DNA from: Halobellus rufus
GTDB taxonomy: Archaea; Halobacteriota; Halobacteria; Halobacteriales; Haloferacaceae
NCBI RefSeq assembly: GCF_000739575.1
Contig: NZ_BBJO01000020.1
Location: 22,581 to 86,580, forward strand
Direction of reading: 5' to 3'
Length of the DNA stretch: 64,000 bases
Below the pieces are notes generated by a model. That model did no database searches. It saw only the letters and a list, made by a program, of their open reading frames with translations, and was not told where the DNA came from. The position numbers were made by a program, and so were the translations under genes. Shown here piece after piece: positions 44,322 to 53,559 of this stretch; the stretch's first letter is position 1, and each line of letters opens with the position of its first letter.

Positions 44322-44900
44322 CTATTCGCCCTCCGCACCGGTCGCGGCGGTGCTGGCCTGTCTGTCGGCTTCGAGCCAGCCGTGCTTGCCGAGCCCCGGC
44401 TGTTTGGCGGTCAGGCCGATCTTCGAGTCGCGGGGGTTGCGTTCGTCGATGCTCTTCGTCACGACGCGGACGCGGACAGAGTCCCCGACGCTGAGCGTCC
44501 GGTTCGACTCCGTCGACGCGAGCTGTTGGTTCTCGCCGTCGTAGGCGAGGAACTCGTCGGAGATCTGGGAGACGTGCAGCAGCCCGTCGACCGGTCCGAT
44601 CCCGACGAAGGCACCGAACTCGACGACCTCGACGACCTCGCCGTCGACGACCTCCTGCATCGAGGGGTCGAAGGTGATCGCGTCGAACTCCGCCTCGTAG
44701 TAGACGCCGGCGCGTCCGGGGAGTACGGTCCCCTCGCCGATGTCGTGGACCTCGACGACGCTGACGACGCTGCCGACGTCCTCGTCCATCCGTCCTTCCA
44801 GTTTGTCCTGCAGGAGCCGCTTGACCCGCTGTGGCGTCACGTCCGCGAGGTGCGTAGGCGGCACCTCGACTGTGTCTTTGAGTCGTACCCGTTTGTACAT
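44322..44900 (-). CDS. rpo7: DNA-directed RNA polymerase subunit E' (Rpo7)
   Basis: The 192-residue protein starts MYKRVRLKDTVEVPPTHL, the N-terminal domain of Rpo7, and has an S1 domain with GEVVEVVEFGAFVGIGPVDGLLHVSQI. It forms the stalk with Rpo4 and binds the emerging RNA. The C-terminal tail is longer and acidic. It follows the PIN gene by one base and precedes spt4 directly. Confidence 0.97.
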   Translation of the reverse strand: MYKRVRLKDTVEVPPTHLADVTPQRVKRLLQDKLEGRMDEDVGSVVSVVEVHDIGEGTVLPGRAGVYYEAEFDAITFDPSMQEVVDGEVVEVVEFGAFVGIGPVDGLLHVSQISDEFLAYDGENQQLASTESNRTLSVGDSVRVRVVTKSIDERNPRDSKIGLTAKQPGLGKHGWLEADRQASTAATGAEGE

Positions 44901-44901
44901 G

Positions 44902-45285
44902 CTATGGTTCTGTTATCTCCAATGTGTTTCGACCCCTTAAACCGATTACGCGAACGCCGCGTTCGAGCAACCGGTCGCGGAGCGGCCTGTCGTTGGTGAG
45001 GACGTATCCGCCCTCCCTCTCTGCGAGTTCGACCACCGCGTCGTCGGCGTAGGAGACGCCGGTCTCGACGACGCGGCAGCGCGAGACGAGGTCCCGCCCG
45101 ACGCTCGCCGCCGTCGCCTCCGCGCCGGTCCCGGCCGCGCTGAGCTTCTCTAACTCGGCGACGACGGCGCGGGGGACGACCAGATCGACGTCCGCCGCGA
45201 AGAGCCGATCGAGCTCGTCGAACACGCGCACGTCGAGTTCGACCGGCATCATCAGCGCGTTGGTGTCGAGTATCACGGTCGTCAT
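44902..45285 (-). CDS. PIN-domain ribonuclease (Fcf1/Nob1-like)
   Basis: The 127-residue protein is a single PIN domain: MTTVILDTNALMMPVELDVRVFDEL, DLVVPRAVVAELEKL, GYVLTNDRPLRDRLLERGV. The acidic metal-binding residues are in place. It lies between aIF2-gamma and rpo7 in the conserved translation-transcription superoperon of archaea, which favours a role in rRNA processing rather than a toxin function; no antitoxin-like gene is beside it. Confidence 0.92.
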   Translation of the reverse strand: MTTVILDTNALMMPVELDVRVFDELDRLFAADVDLVVPRAVVAELEKLSAAGTGAEATAASVGRDLVSRCRVVETGVSYADDAVVELAEREGGYVLTNDRPLRDRLLERGVRVIGLRGRNTLEITEP

Positions 45286-45334
45286 CTCCTCTCGTCTCGT
45301 GGTTCGGTCGCTGTTCGTCGGGTCGCCGGGGCGC

Positions 45335-46567
45335 TCACTGCAGGGTGCCGATCCCGATGAGTCGCCAGCGCGCGCCGACGCGGCGGTTGATGGCGATCTT
45401 CGCGCCGGACTCGGCGCAGACGGGTCGCTTCAGCGACACCTCGGCCTCGCCCGCGCGGGCGCTGGTCACCGCGCCGACGGTCGTCGCCGTGCCGACGGTG
45501 AGCATCAGCGGCTCGCCGGTCGAGATCTCCTCGACGCTTCCCTCGTCCTCGCCGACGATCCGATCGAGGAGTTCGACGTCCATCGTGAACTCCTCGCGCG
45601 TCGGCGGCAGCGTCCCGGGTTCGCCGGCTACCTGCCCCGCGAGGGCGTCGCCCTTCGTGAGACTCGGATCGAGTCCCGTGCCGATGCCGCAGAGGCCGCC
45701 CGGCCGCACTTCGTCGACGGACTGGCCGCCAGCCTGCAGCGAGCGGATCTCGGTCGTGATCGGTTCCCACTCCGTCGATCCGCCCTCTTCGACCTCGCGG
45801 CCCGGGCGCAGTTCGAGTTCCTCGCCCGCGGTGAGTTTGCCCTGGACGACGGACCCGCCGACGACGCCGCCCTTCAGGTCCTCCCACGTCGTCCCCGGGC
45901 GGTTGATGTCGAACGAGCGCGCGGCGAACAGCCGCGGGTCCTCCGACTCGTCGCGCTCGGGGGTGGGGATCTCCCGCTCGATCGCGTCGATTAGGAGGTC
46001 GACGTTGACCTCCTGCTGGGCGCTGACCGGGACGATCGGCGCGTCCTCGGCGACGGTGCCCTCGACGAACTCCTCGATCTGTTCGTAGGATTCGACCGCG
46101 CGCTCGCGGTCGACCAGATCGATCTTGTTCTGTGCGATGACGATGTTCTCGATGCCGATGATGTCGAGCGCCATCAGGTGTTCTTCGGTCTGTGCCTGGG
46201 GAACGTCCTCGGTCGCGCTCACGACGAGGACCGCGCCGTCCATGATCGCCGCGCCAGAGAGCATCGTCGCCATCAGCGTCTCGTGGCCCGGCGCGTCGAC
46301 GAACGAGACCGTCCGCAGTACCTCGGTCTCCTCGCCGTCCGGCCCGGTCTCCTCGACCGTGTAGCACTCCGGCGGGTCGACGCCGGGAATCTTTCGGAAC
46401 GTCGCGTCGGCGTACCCGAGTCGGATGGAGATCCCGCGCTTCATCTCCTCGGAGTGCTGGTCGGTCCACGACCCCGACAGCGCCTGCACGAGCGTCGTCT
46501 TCCCGTGGTCGACGTGTCCGACGAGTCCGATGTTCACCTCCGGTTGCTGTGTTTGTTGTGTCACCAT
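45335..46567 (-). CDS. Translation initiation factor aIF2 subunit gamma
   Basis: The 410-residue GTPase has the G1 motif GHVDHGKTT at residues 17-25, [11 protein letters not shown], the zinc-type or related insert [22 protein letters not shown] and the two C-terminal beta-barrel domains. It carries initiator tRNA to the ribosome. I chose the ATG at 46567 because the family begins near [10 protein letters not shown]; a longer frame would add ten residues. It is the first gene of the minus-strand superoperon described here. Confidence 0.97.
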   Translation of the reverse strand: MVTQQTQQPEVNIGLVGHVDHGKTTLVQALSGSWTDQHSEEMKRGISIRLGYADATFRKIPGVDPPECYTVEETGPDGEETEVLRTVSFVDAPGHETLMATMLSGAAIMDGAVLVVSATEDVPQAQTEEHLMALDIIGIENIVIAQNKIDLVDRERAVESYEQIEEFVEGTVAEDAPIVPVSAQQEVNVDLLIDAIEREIPTPERDESEDPRLFAARSFDINRPGTTWEDLKGGVVGGSVVQGKLTAGEELELRPGREVEEGGSTEWEPITTEIRSLQAGGQSVDEVRPGGLCGIGTGLDPSLTKGDALAGQVAGEPGTLPPTREEFTMDVELLDRIVGEDEGSVEEISTGEPLMLTVGTATTVGAVTSARAGEAEVSLKRPVCAESGAKIAINRRVGARWRLIGIGTLQ

Positions 46568-46701
46568 TGACCTCCTAGAGAGTAATCTTGGGTGCAATTC
46601 GCCGCGAACGACTGATAAACTTGCTGTTCTCCGCCCGACACGCGCCGTGGGAGGCGCTTACACGGCGTCCGTTCCCGCCGGTCGAGCCGACCACACCGGA
46701 A

Positions 46702-48213
46702 CTACTTCGACAACGCGCGCACGAGGCTCGCTGCCACCGATCGGGCCTTCTCAGCGGCCGGCTCGGGGACGTGTCCGGCCTCGACGGCCGCGTCGAGTTC
46801 GTCGTCGTCGACGCGCTCGACCGTCCCATCGGGGTGTTTGACGACGTCGACGTGGAGGTCGACGTACCTGACCTCGTCGGGGAAGCACTCGACGGGCGTA
46901 CAGACGTTGACATACGTGCCCCGAGGGTCGCCGTCGGCGCTCCGGTAGACAGTCGGGTACCACCAGCGTCCCTCGCGGAACTTCGTCAGCGCCGTGTCGC
47001 CCGCCTCGCGCCGGGTCCCGAGCGCGTCGTAGGTACCGCCGCCGGAGAGCGTCCGCGTGACCGAGACGGTGCCGTCGACGTCCCACTCGGTGACCTCCCC
47101 GCTCCCGAGCGAGAACGCGCGGCCGTCCGGCTTCCCGTGCGTGATCTCGACGGTGTCGCCCTCGACGGGGCCGAACTGCCGTGAGACGACCGCGAAGGGG
47201 AAGTCTCCGTCGTCGCTCTCGGTTCCGAGGCCGTCACCGCCGCAGAGCGCCTCCGCGAGATCGACCCCCGCGCTCGCCGATCCGCTCCCGGCCTTCGTGC
47301 GGTGGTGGCCGGGCATCGTCGCCGTCACCGCCCGCCGCGTCTCGTCGAGCGCGAAGCGGGACTCGCGTCCGAACCACAGCCACCGGCCCGCGGCGGGCGC
47401 GGCGATCGCGGTCGGTTCGGAGGCCGTCGACGCCGACGCGTCGGTACCGCCTCGAATTCCCTCACCCTCGTCGTCAGCGAGCGCCGCGGCGAGGTCCTCG
47501 GCGCGGTCGGCGGCCCGTTCGAGCGCGGCTTCGAGCGTACTCATATCGGCCCTCGTCGCCGCGTGGGCCCACTCGATGCCCCAGCCGTCGGGAACGGCGA
47601 CCGAGAGCAGGTCGGTCATCCCCGCGAGTTCCCGCCCCGCGGCGCCGTCACGGGTGTCGACGGTGACGCCGTCGCGGCCGCGGACGAGCGTGGCGAGCCC
47701 GCCACTGGCGCGGATCTCGGTGCCGAGCCGCGGGCGGCGGTCGCCCCACGGCGGAACGCTCTCGCGGACCTGCACCCGGACCTGATCGCCCGTTTCCACG
47801 TAGTCGTCGGTCTCGCTGTAGGGGAGAAAGCCCTCCGCGTCGCCGAGATCGCAGACAGCGCCGGAGCCCAGCGTGTCCCGAACGGTCGCGTCGAAGACCG
47901 CCCCTGACGGAGTCGAGTCCGCCCACCCGAAGGTGTCGCGGGCGATCTCGCCGAGTTCGGCGTCGACCGCCTCCACCGCGGCGGGATCGCCGCTGATTCC
48001 GACGCCCTGCCGGTCCTCGGTGGTCGCGACGGTGGCCTCGTGCGCGCCGTCGCCGAAGTCGGCGTCGAACCGTTCGCGGATCGGTTCGGAGGCCTGCACG
48101 ACCTCGAATCCGGCGTCGAGCAGGGCCCGCGTCACGGCGGTCGTGTAGATGCCGCGGACGCGGATGCTCGGGGCGTCGCTGTCCGTTCCGGCAGCGTCGC
48201 TGTCGCCGCTCAT
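46702..48213 (-). CDS. FAU-1-like RNase with S1-type and DUF402 domains
   Basis: The 503-residue protein has an N-terminal region (SIRVRGIYTTAVTRALLDAGF), an S1-like part (FDATVRDTLGSGAVCDLGDAEGFLPYSE), and a C-terminal DUF402 domain (GRWWYPTVYRSADGDPRGTYVNVCTPVE). It resembles the archaeal FAU-1 protein reported to bind RNA and act as an endoribonuclease. The ATG at 48213 overlaps the stop of the previous minus-strand gene (ATGA), so the long upstream in-frame region is not part of it. Acidic linkers are typical for haloarchaea. Confidence 0.85.
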   Translation of the reverse strand: MSGDSDAAGTDSDAPSIRVRGIYTTAVTRALLDAGFEVVQASEPIRERFDADFGDGAHEATVATTEDRQGVGISGDPAAVEAVDAELGEIARDTFGWADSTPSGAVFDATVRDTLGSGAVCDLGDAEGFLPYSETDDYVETGDQVRVQVRESVPPWGDRRPRLGTEIRASGGLATLVRGRDGVTVDTRDGAAGRELAGMTDLLSVAVPDGWGIEWAHAATRADMSTLEAALERAADRAEDLAAALADDEGEGIRGGTDASASTASEPTAIAAPAAGRWLWFGRESRFALDETRRAVTATMPGHHRTKAGSGSASAGVDLAEALCGGDGLGTESDDGDFPFAVVSRQFGPVEGDTVEITHGKPDGRAFSLGSGEVTEWDVDGTVSVTRTLSGGGTYDALGTRREAGDTALTKFREGRWWYPTVYRSADGDPRGTYVNVCTPVECFPDEVRYVDLHVDVVKHPDGTVERVDDDELDAAVEAGHVPEPAAEKARSVAASLVRALSK

Positions 48214-48584
48214 CGAAGCGCGTCCTCGTCGCGTGCGAACCGGACGCGAGCGTCGACCGTCGGCCCGAGTGTGAGTTCCACGACGTCCTCCGAGAGGACC
48301 CGCCCGCCCTCGACCGGGACGCCCCACGAATCGAACCGGAGGTAGCCACGGAGGTCGCTGCCGTGGGTGAAGAGGTCGATGAACTCCACGGCGTGTTCGT
48401 TGATCCCGCCGCTGGAGTGAGCCCTCTCCATATCCGAGTAGACGACGTCGCGCTCGAAGAACGATCGGAGCCGATCGGCGTCGCGTTCGACAGCGTCGGC
48501 GACGAGGTCCGACGCCTCGCGGAGTTCTTCCTTCGAGAGGCCGACGTCCCGGAGCGCCTGCTGTGTCCGTTGATCGAAGTGCAT
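48210..48584 (-). CDS. Conserved haloarchaeal protein, unknown function
   Basis: The 124-residue protein starts MHFDQRTQQALRDVGLSKEEL and contains ERDADRLRSFFERDVVYSDME and HAVEFIDLFTHGSDLRGYLRFDSWGV. I recognise it as a conserved haloarchaeal type but know no function. Its stop overlaps the start of the FAU-1-like gene by four bases, so they are translated together, which suggests a shared RNA-related role. Confidence 0.78.
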   Translation of the reverse strand: MHFDQRTQQALRDVGLSKEELREASDLVADAVERDADRLRSFFERDVVYSDMERAHSSGGINEHAVEFIDLFTHGSDLRGYLRFDSWGVPVEGGRVLSEDVVELTLGPTVDARVRFARDEDALR

Positions 48585-48713
48585 CGTACCCGCCTACGGC
48601 CGGGGGAGGTTTGAATCTCATCAGTGACGCCGAGCGCCCCGTGGGGGCGGAGGAGACCGCCGCCGAGCGGAACGCCCGAAGACCTTAGGTCCGGGCGCGA
48701 GAATCCGGATCCG

Positions 48714-49718
48714 ATGAGAGAGCGACGGGATCCGATCGAGGAGGCCGCGGACGATTCGATGGACCTCTACGACGTGGCGACCTGGGACGTCCGGACTCCG
48801 CTGGATAAGGCGTCCTCGCTCATCTGGCGGATACTCGCCGGGTCCGCCCGCCTCGCAATCGTCCTCTTCGCGTTTCTCCTGCTGCTCGGGATCGGCGGTT
48901 TCGCGGCGCTGACGGACCCGCAGGTGGGCCTCCTGACGGCCCTGTCCGCGCTCCCCGCGATCGGCCTGGCCGCGTACGTGTACTCGACGGACGTGGCGTC
49001 GAGCGAACCGCTAACGCTCTTGGTCGGGACCTTCCTGCTCGGGGTGTTGACGGCGAACTTCGCGGCCGTTCTCAACACCGTGCTTCAGCCGTACTTCCAG
49101 GCGCTGGGCTTTCTGGGAACCGCGCTGTTCTTCTTCCTCGTCGTCGGGCCGGTCGAGGAGACGGTGAAGCTCCTCGCGGTCCGGCTGTACGCCTACACCG
49201 ACGACCGGTTCAACGCCGTTCTCGACGGGGCGGTCTACGGCGCGATGGCCGGCCTCGGGTTCGCCGTCATCGAGAACGCCCTCTACATCACCCGACAACT
49301 GCCGAACCAACAACTGGACCTCGGGCTCGAACTCATCGGCATCGGCGGCGGGATCACGGCGATCAGGGCGCTCGCGGGCCCGGGTCACGTGATCTACTCG
49401 GCCATCGCGGGCTACTACCTCGGGCTCGCGAAGTTCAACCCGGGGAACCGCGGGCCGATCGTCGTCAAGGGGATCATCCTCGCGGCGCTCGTCCACGCGA
49501 CGTACAACACGACCGTCGGGATCGGTTCCGCGGGGATCGCCGCGATCACGGGCCTCTCGGGACTCGCGCCGTTCTTGATCTACGTGCTCATCTACGACGG
49601 CGTCTTCGGGTTGTTCCTGCTGCGGAAGATACAGAAATACCGGAACGCCTACCACGACGCGCACGCGCCGGCGAGCACGGAGTCGGACTTCGACTCCGAA
49701 CTGACCGAATTCGAGTGA
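48714..49718 (+). CDS. PrsW family intramembrane metalloprotease
   Basis: The 334-residue protein has a charged N-terminus and about seven or eight helices, with the PrsW motifs PVEETVKLLAVR (near 147), FAVIENALY (near 185), GHVIYSAIAGYYLGLA and LVHATYNTTVG. These residues form the zinc site of the family. In bacteria PrsW cleaves anti-sigma factors; the archaeal substrate is unknown. The ATG at 48714 is chosen; the longer in-frame extension lacks resemblance. Confidence 0.9.
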   Translation: MRERRDPIEEAADDSMDLYDVATWDVRTPLDKASSLIWRILAGSARLAIVLFAFLLLLGIGGFAALTDPQVGLLTALSALPAIGLAAYVYSTDVASSEPLTLLVGTFLLGVLTANFAAVLNTVLQPYFQALGFLGTALFFFLVVGPVEETVKLLAVRLYAYTDDRFNAVLDGAVYGAMAGLGFAVIENALYITRQLPNQQLDLGLELIGIGGGITAIRALAGPGHVIYSAIAGYYLGLAKFNPGNRGPIVVKGIILAALVHATYNTTVGIGSAGIAAITGLSGLAPFLIYVLIYDGVFGLFLLRKIQKYRNAYHDAHAPASTESDFDSELTEFE

Positions 49719-49777
49719 GAGCCCCGTCTGCCCTCTCGACTCGGACCCCGCCGGGGCGTCGTCCCGGGCCCTGACAC

Positions 49778-50491
49778 TCAGTTCTCGCCGATCGCGTCGC
49801 GGTAGCCCGCGACCATCTGCTCGACGTACTTCGCGACGACGTCGACTTCGAGGTGCACCGGATCGCCGACCGACTTCTCCGAGAGCGTCGTCAGCGCGTA
49901 GGTCGTCGGGATGATCGCGACCGCGAACCGGTCGGGGCCGCGGTCGGCGACGGTGAGGCTGATGCCGTCCACCGTGATCGAACCCTTCTGGACGACGTAC
50001 TGCTTCACTGCGGGGGGAAGCGCGAACTCGAAGTACCAGTCGTCGCCCACCCGTTCGATGCCGGTCACTTCGGTCGTCGTGTCGACGTGCCCCTGCACGA
50101 GGTGGCCGTCGAACCGCCCGTCGGCGGCGAGCGCGCGTTCGAGGTTGACCCGGTCGCCGGCCGCGACCCCGCCGAGGTACGTCTTCTCGACGGTCTCGGC
50201 GGCGAGGAACACCTCGAACTGGGCGGTCGGCTCCGTCCGGAACTCCTCGACGGTCAGACAGACGCCGCTGACCGCGATGGACTGGCCGTGGTGGAGGTCG
50301 TCGTAGACGACGGGTGACCCCGGGTCGCCGCCGGTCCCGTCCGACGGGGCTCCGCCGGCCGAGTCGTCACTGTCCGGACCGTCGCCGACTGCGTCGCCCG
50401 CGCGGTCGACCTCGATGCGGAGGCGTCGCCCGCCCTCGTCGTCGCTCGCCTCGACGACGGTGCCCGTCGTCTCGACGATTCCAGTGAACAT
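49778..50491 (-). CDS. Riboflavin synthase
   Basis: The 237-residue protein begins MFTGIVETTGTVVEA and has two lumazine-binding repeats, the first with SIAVSGVCLTVEEF and the second with KGSITVDGISLTVADRG. It makes riboflavin from two molecules of lumazine. An acidic insert near residues 32-60 (GDGPDSDDSAGGAPSDG) interrupts the first repeat, unlike bacterial relatives. This is the bacterial-type enzyme, as found in haloarchaea. Confidence 0.94.
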   Translation of the reverse strand: MFTGIVETTGTVVEASDDEGGRRLRIEVDRAGDAVGDGPDSDDSAGGAPSDGTGGDPGSPVVYDDLHHGQSIAVSGVCLTVEEFRTEPTAQFEVFLAAETVEKTYLGGVAAGDRVNLERALAADGRFDGHLVQGHVDTTTEVTGIERVGDDWYFEFALPPAVKQYVVQKGSITVDGISLTVADRGPDRFAVAIIPTTYALTTLSEKSVGDPVHLEVDVVAKYVEQMVAGYRDAIGEN

Positions 50492-50658
50492 ACCCCTCGC
50501 TTCGTCTCAGTTCTGAAAAGCGTCTCGAAAGCGCGTTGTCCGTGACGGTCTCACCGCTGGGACCGAGACGTCCCGGATCGGCGGCTGCCGCCGCGTTTCG
50601 TCGCGTCATTCGCCCGGTGAGGTTTTCCAAAGGTCTTTGCCGTTGCCGTCGTTAGGAG

Positions 50659-51357
50659 GTGTCGATGGACGACGCCGTGCGGGTCCGTGACGCCGCGCAC
50701 GAGGCGGTCGAGGACATCGCGCCCGCCCGCCTCCGGGAGGTGCTGTACGAGCACCTTTCGGCCGCGCCGATGACGCCTGCCGTGTTGGTGCTGGTGAGCG
50801 CTCGCGCACCCGATACTGGAGTGGAGACGGACGCCGACGGGCTCGCCGAACGAGCCGCAGGTGTGCAGTTGATCTACGAGGGACTCCGCCTCACGCGCTC
50901 GCTTGCTCACGAGGAACCGTGGACCGAAACGTTCGACGACGACGGCGACATCGACGCCGACCTCGACGTCCTCGCCGCCGACGTCCTCGTCTCCCGGGGG
51001 TTCTACCTCCTCGCCCGGACGGAGGCCGCCGACCGCGCGGTCGACGTGGTCCGCGCGTTCGGCCGCGATCAGACGCTCCGCCGGGCCGACGGCGCGGACC
51101 GCGACGCCCTCGATCGCAACCTCGAAGCCGACGTCTTCGCCCTCGCGGTCGCCACCGGGATGACGGCCGTCGGCGCGACGCCCTCCCCGGCGGTCCTCGA
51201 ATACGCGGCGGAACTGGGACGGGACTGCGACCTCGGCGGCGAGCTTCAGCCCGCCGACGCCGCCTTTTCGGAGGCGACCACGGAGCACATCGCGTCGCTG
51301 TCGGCCGTCGGCGGCGGTTCCGACGACCGCGTGCCGTCGTCGGCGACGGATTCGTGA
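50659..51357 (+). CDS. Conserved haloarchaeal protein, unknown function (DUF7114-like)
   Basis: The protein of about 230 residues is alpha-helical and acidic, with VRDAAHEAVEDIAPARLREVL, MTPAVLVLVSA, AAGVQLIYEGLRLTRSLAHE and DVLAADVLVSRGFYLLARTEAADRAVDVVRAFG. The pattern of paired helices recalls polyprenyl synthetase folds without the DDxxD metal motifs. I do not know a function. The start may be GTG 50659 or ATG 50665. tRNA-Thr follows downstream. Confidence 0.75.
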   Translation: MSMDDAVRVRDAAHEAVEDIAPARLREVLYEHLSAAPMTPAVLVLVSARAPDTGVETDADGLAERAAGVQLIYEGLRLTRSLAHEEPWTETFDDDGDIDADLDVLAADVLVSRGFYLLARTEAADRAVDVVRAFGRDQTLRRADGADRDALDRNLEADVFALAVATGMTAVGATPSPAVLEYAAELGRDCDLGGELQPADAAFSEATTEHIASLSAVGGGSDDRVPSSATDS

Positions 51358-51427
51358 GCATCGATCGGTGGACGCCACCGACGGGAATCGAAACCCCTAA
51401 AGACGAATCCGCGCTACGGAGAACTGC

Positions 51428-51499
51428 GCCTGGGTAGCTTAGCGGTAAAGCGCGTCCTTGGTAAGGACGAGACCCCGGGTTCAAATCCCGGCCTAGGCT
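51428..51499 (+). tRNA. tRNA-Thr (anticodon GGT)
   Basis: The 72-base gene folds fully: acceptor stem GCCTGGG with CCTAGGC (one G-U pair), anticodon stem CGTCC/GGACG around TTGGTAA, giving GGT, and T stem CCGGG/CCCGG with loop TTCAAAT. The discriminator is T. No intron and no encoded CCA are present. Confidence 0.96.
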
Positions 51500-51524
51500 T
51501 CTCCGATTTCTCACCCTCTGCCAG

Positions 51525-52037
51525 TCACTCCTCGACGTGCGCCTGCTCGACGTCCTCGCCACCGATGGCCGCGTTCAGCGCCCGCGTGACCGCATCGAAG
51601 ACGATCACGACGGGAAAGAGCGCTCGCTCGACGATCGAGAGCGGCCTCGCCACCCGGAGCGCCCACGACGGGGCGTTCCCCAGCCCGTAGGACTTCGGGA
51701 CGATCTCGCCGAACACCAGCACGATCGCGCTCGCGACGACCGTCGCGACCGTGACCGCGGTTCCCGCCGGGAGATACTCGGTCGCAAGTAGGGTCGTGAG
51801 GCTCGCGATCGCCACGTTGACGACGTTGTTCCCGACGAGGATCGTCACAAGGAGCCGGTGGGGATCGGACCTGAGTTCCCGAAGGAGGCTCAGACGCCCG
51901 TCCGCCGCGGCCGACGGGTCGGAGAACCACTCCTCGGGCAGCGTGAATATCGCGGTTTCGCTGCTCGAAAAGAACGCGCTCAGACCGACGAGGACGACGA
52001 TCGCCGCCGCGCTCACGCCGAGAGATGCGAGTACCAT
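51525..52037 (-). CDS. DUF21 (CNNM-type) transmembrane protein
   Basis: The 170-residue protein has three or four helices and the CNNM/CorC-type transmembrane domain features SAFFSSSETAIFTL, LVTILVGNNVVNVAIASL and VLVFGEIVPKSYG. The usual CBS and CorC domains are absent, so it is a DUF21-only form. Relatives transport or regulate magnesium or other cations. It is convergent with tRNA-Thr. Confidence 0.88.
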   Translation of the reverse strand: MVLASLGVSAAAIVVLVGLSAFFSSSETAIFTLPEEWFSDPSAAADGRLSLLRELRSDPHRLLVTILVGNNVVNVAIASLTTLLATEYLPAGTAVTVATVVASAIVLVFGEIVPKSYGLGNAPSWALRVARPLSIVERALFPVVIVFDAVTRALNAAIGGEDVEQAHVEE

Positions 52038-52079
52038 ACCGGGAAATCGTCGGCGACTGGCAAAAGTCCCGTGCGGCGG

Positions 52080-53212
52080 TCAGGCCGGAACGACGTCCCG
52101 GATCTCGAAGCGCGCGCCGCCGTTCTCGGCGTCGGTCACGGCGATCGACCAGCCGTGTGCCTCGACGGTGCTCTCGACGATCGCGAGGCCCAGGCCCGCG
52201 CCGTCGGTACCGGTCGTGTACCCGGCGTCGAACACCGTCTCGCGGTCGGCCTCGGGGATCCCGGAACCGTCGTCCTCGACGTAGATGCCGCCGCCCTCCG
52301 GGAGCGCTCCGACGCGGATCGTGACGCCGCTCCCGCCGTGTTCGATAGCATTTCGAAACAGGTTCTCGAAGACGCGGCGCACACGGTCAGGGTCCGCGTG
52401 GAAGGCGAAGTCCTCGTCGACGACGAGCGTCGCGTCCGGGGCGCTGATCGACTCCCAGCACCGCTCTGCGAGCGCCGACAGCGAGACGTGGCTCGTTTCG
52501 GTGACGGCGCGTCCTTCGCGAGCCACTCTGAGCACCGAGGAGATGATCTCCTCGATGCGATCGAGCGAACGAGAGGCGATGGCGAGGTTCTCGCACTCCC
52601 GTTGGGCCAGTTCGAGTTCGATTCGGCCCTGTGCGACGTTCAGCGGGTTCCGAAGGTCGTGCGAGAAGACCCGGCTGGCCTCCTCGAACCGTTCGATCTT
52701 TCCGGTCAGCCGATCGCGTTCGAGTTCGTGTTCCAGCAGGCGGGCCGTCAACTCCGCGAACGTCGTCTCAACCTGCGCAAACGGCTCTGTCCGGGGGTTC
52801 TCGGAGACGAAGCAGAGCGTCCCGTAGGCTCGTTGTCGACGACGAGCGCCGTGCCGTGATAACAGTGGAGGCCGTGCGCCTCGAACGCTGGATCGTCGGC
52901 CCACCCCTGCGCGGGAGCGTCGTGCAGCGCGAGCGACACGCCCGTCTCGACGGTTCGACGGCAGTACGACGTGTCGAAGTCGATCACGAGGCCGGCGGGG
53001 AACGCGCCGTCGTCCGGATCCGTGCTGGCGATCGCTTTCCAGTAGTTGTTCTCGGGATCGACGCGCGTCAGGTGAGCGTTGTCGACGCCGAGATACCGCT
53101 CACCGACCTCCATCGCTCGTGTGGCCTTCTCCGGAAAGGGGAGATCTGCTGCCATAATCCCGTATAGCTCGCTGCGAGCCGCTTCCGCCGAGAGCCCCGC
53201 GTCGGACATCAC
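52080..53212 (-). pseudogene. GAF-domain sensor histidine kinase, one frameshift
   Basis: The N-terminal part is a GAF domain (residues about 25-150, ending ...GTALVVDNEP) and the kinase part continues in another frame with YGTLCFVSENP, the H-box FSHDLRNPLN, NLFRNAIEHGG, EDDGSGIP and GAGLGLAIV. The break is near 52826-52830. One added base restores 377 codons and a normal GAF-HisKA-HATPase kinase. No response regulator gene lies beside it, as is common for haloarchaeal orphan kinases. A true mutation or consensus error cannot be told apart here. Confidence 0.85.
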
Positions 53213-53313
53213 CTCCTACCAGCCAACGCCGACAATAAATATGCACGGGTCCGGGAGATGTTGAGGCCCGGACCTCGGGGATCACTCGCACCGCCGGCTG
53301 TCGGTGACGACCG

Positions 53314-53454
53314 CTACTCCGGCCGACAGTGGACACACAGGAACCGGTCGACGTCGTTCGACGGAACGACCGTTCCACAGCGGCGGCAGCGTACCCGACC
53401 GTGCGTGTACTGTGTGTGTGATTCGACCGTAGTGTTTTCACTATTCCTCGGCAT
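53314..53454 (-). CDS. 46-residue zinc-finger microprotein
   Basis: On the minus strand an ATG at 53454 opens 46 codons ending in TAG at 53314. The N-terminal half is polar (MPRNSENTTVESHTQYTHGR) and the second half carries CRRCGTVV and CVHCRPE, two CxxC knuckles as in a zinc ribbon. Unlike its neighbours it is basic, so it may bind nucleic acid. Haloarchaea encode many such small zinc fingers; this one has no known function. Confidence 0.65.
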   Translation of the reverse strand: MPRNSENTTVESHTQYTHGRVRCRRCGTVVPSNDVDRFLCVHCRPE

Positions 53455-53559
53455 AGGATTGAACAACACGTCTTCAATGAAAAAATTTCTGGACAGTGTG
53501 GTATATATTCCTAATACGTCCTCGCTGGAACGGAGGGGGCGACCGTCGCAGATCTCCGA

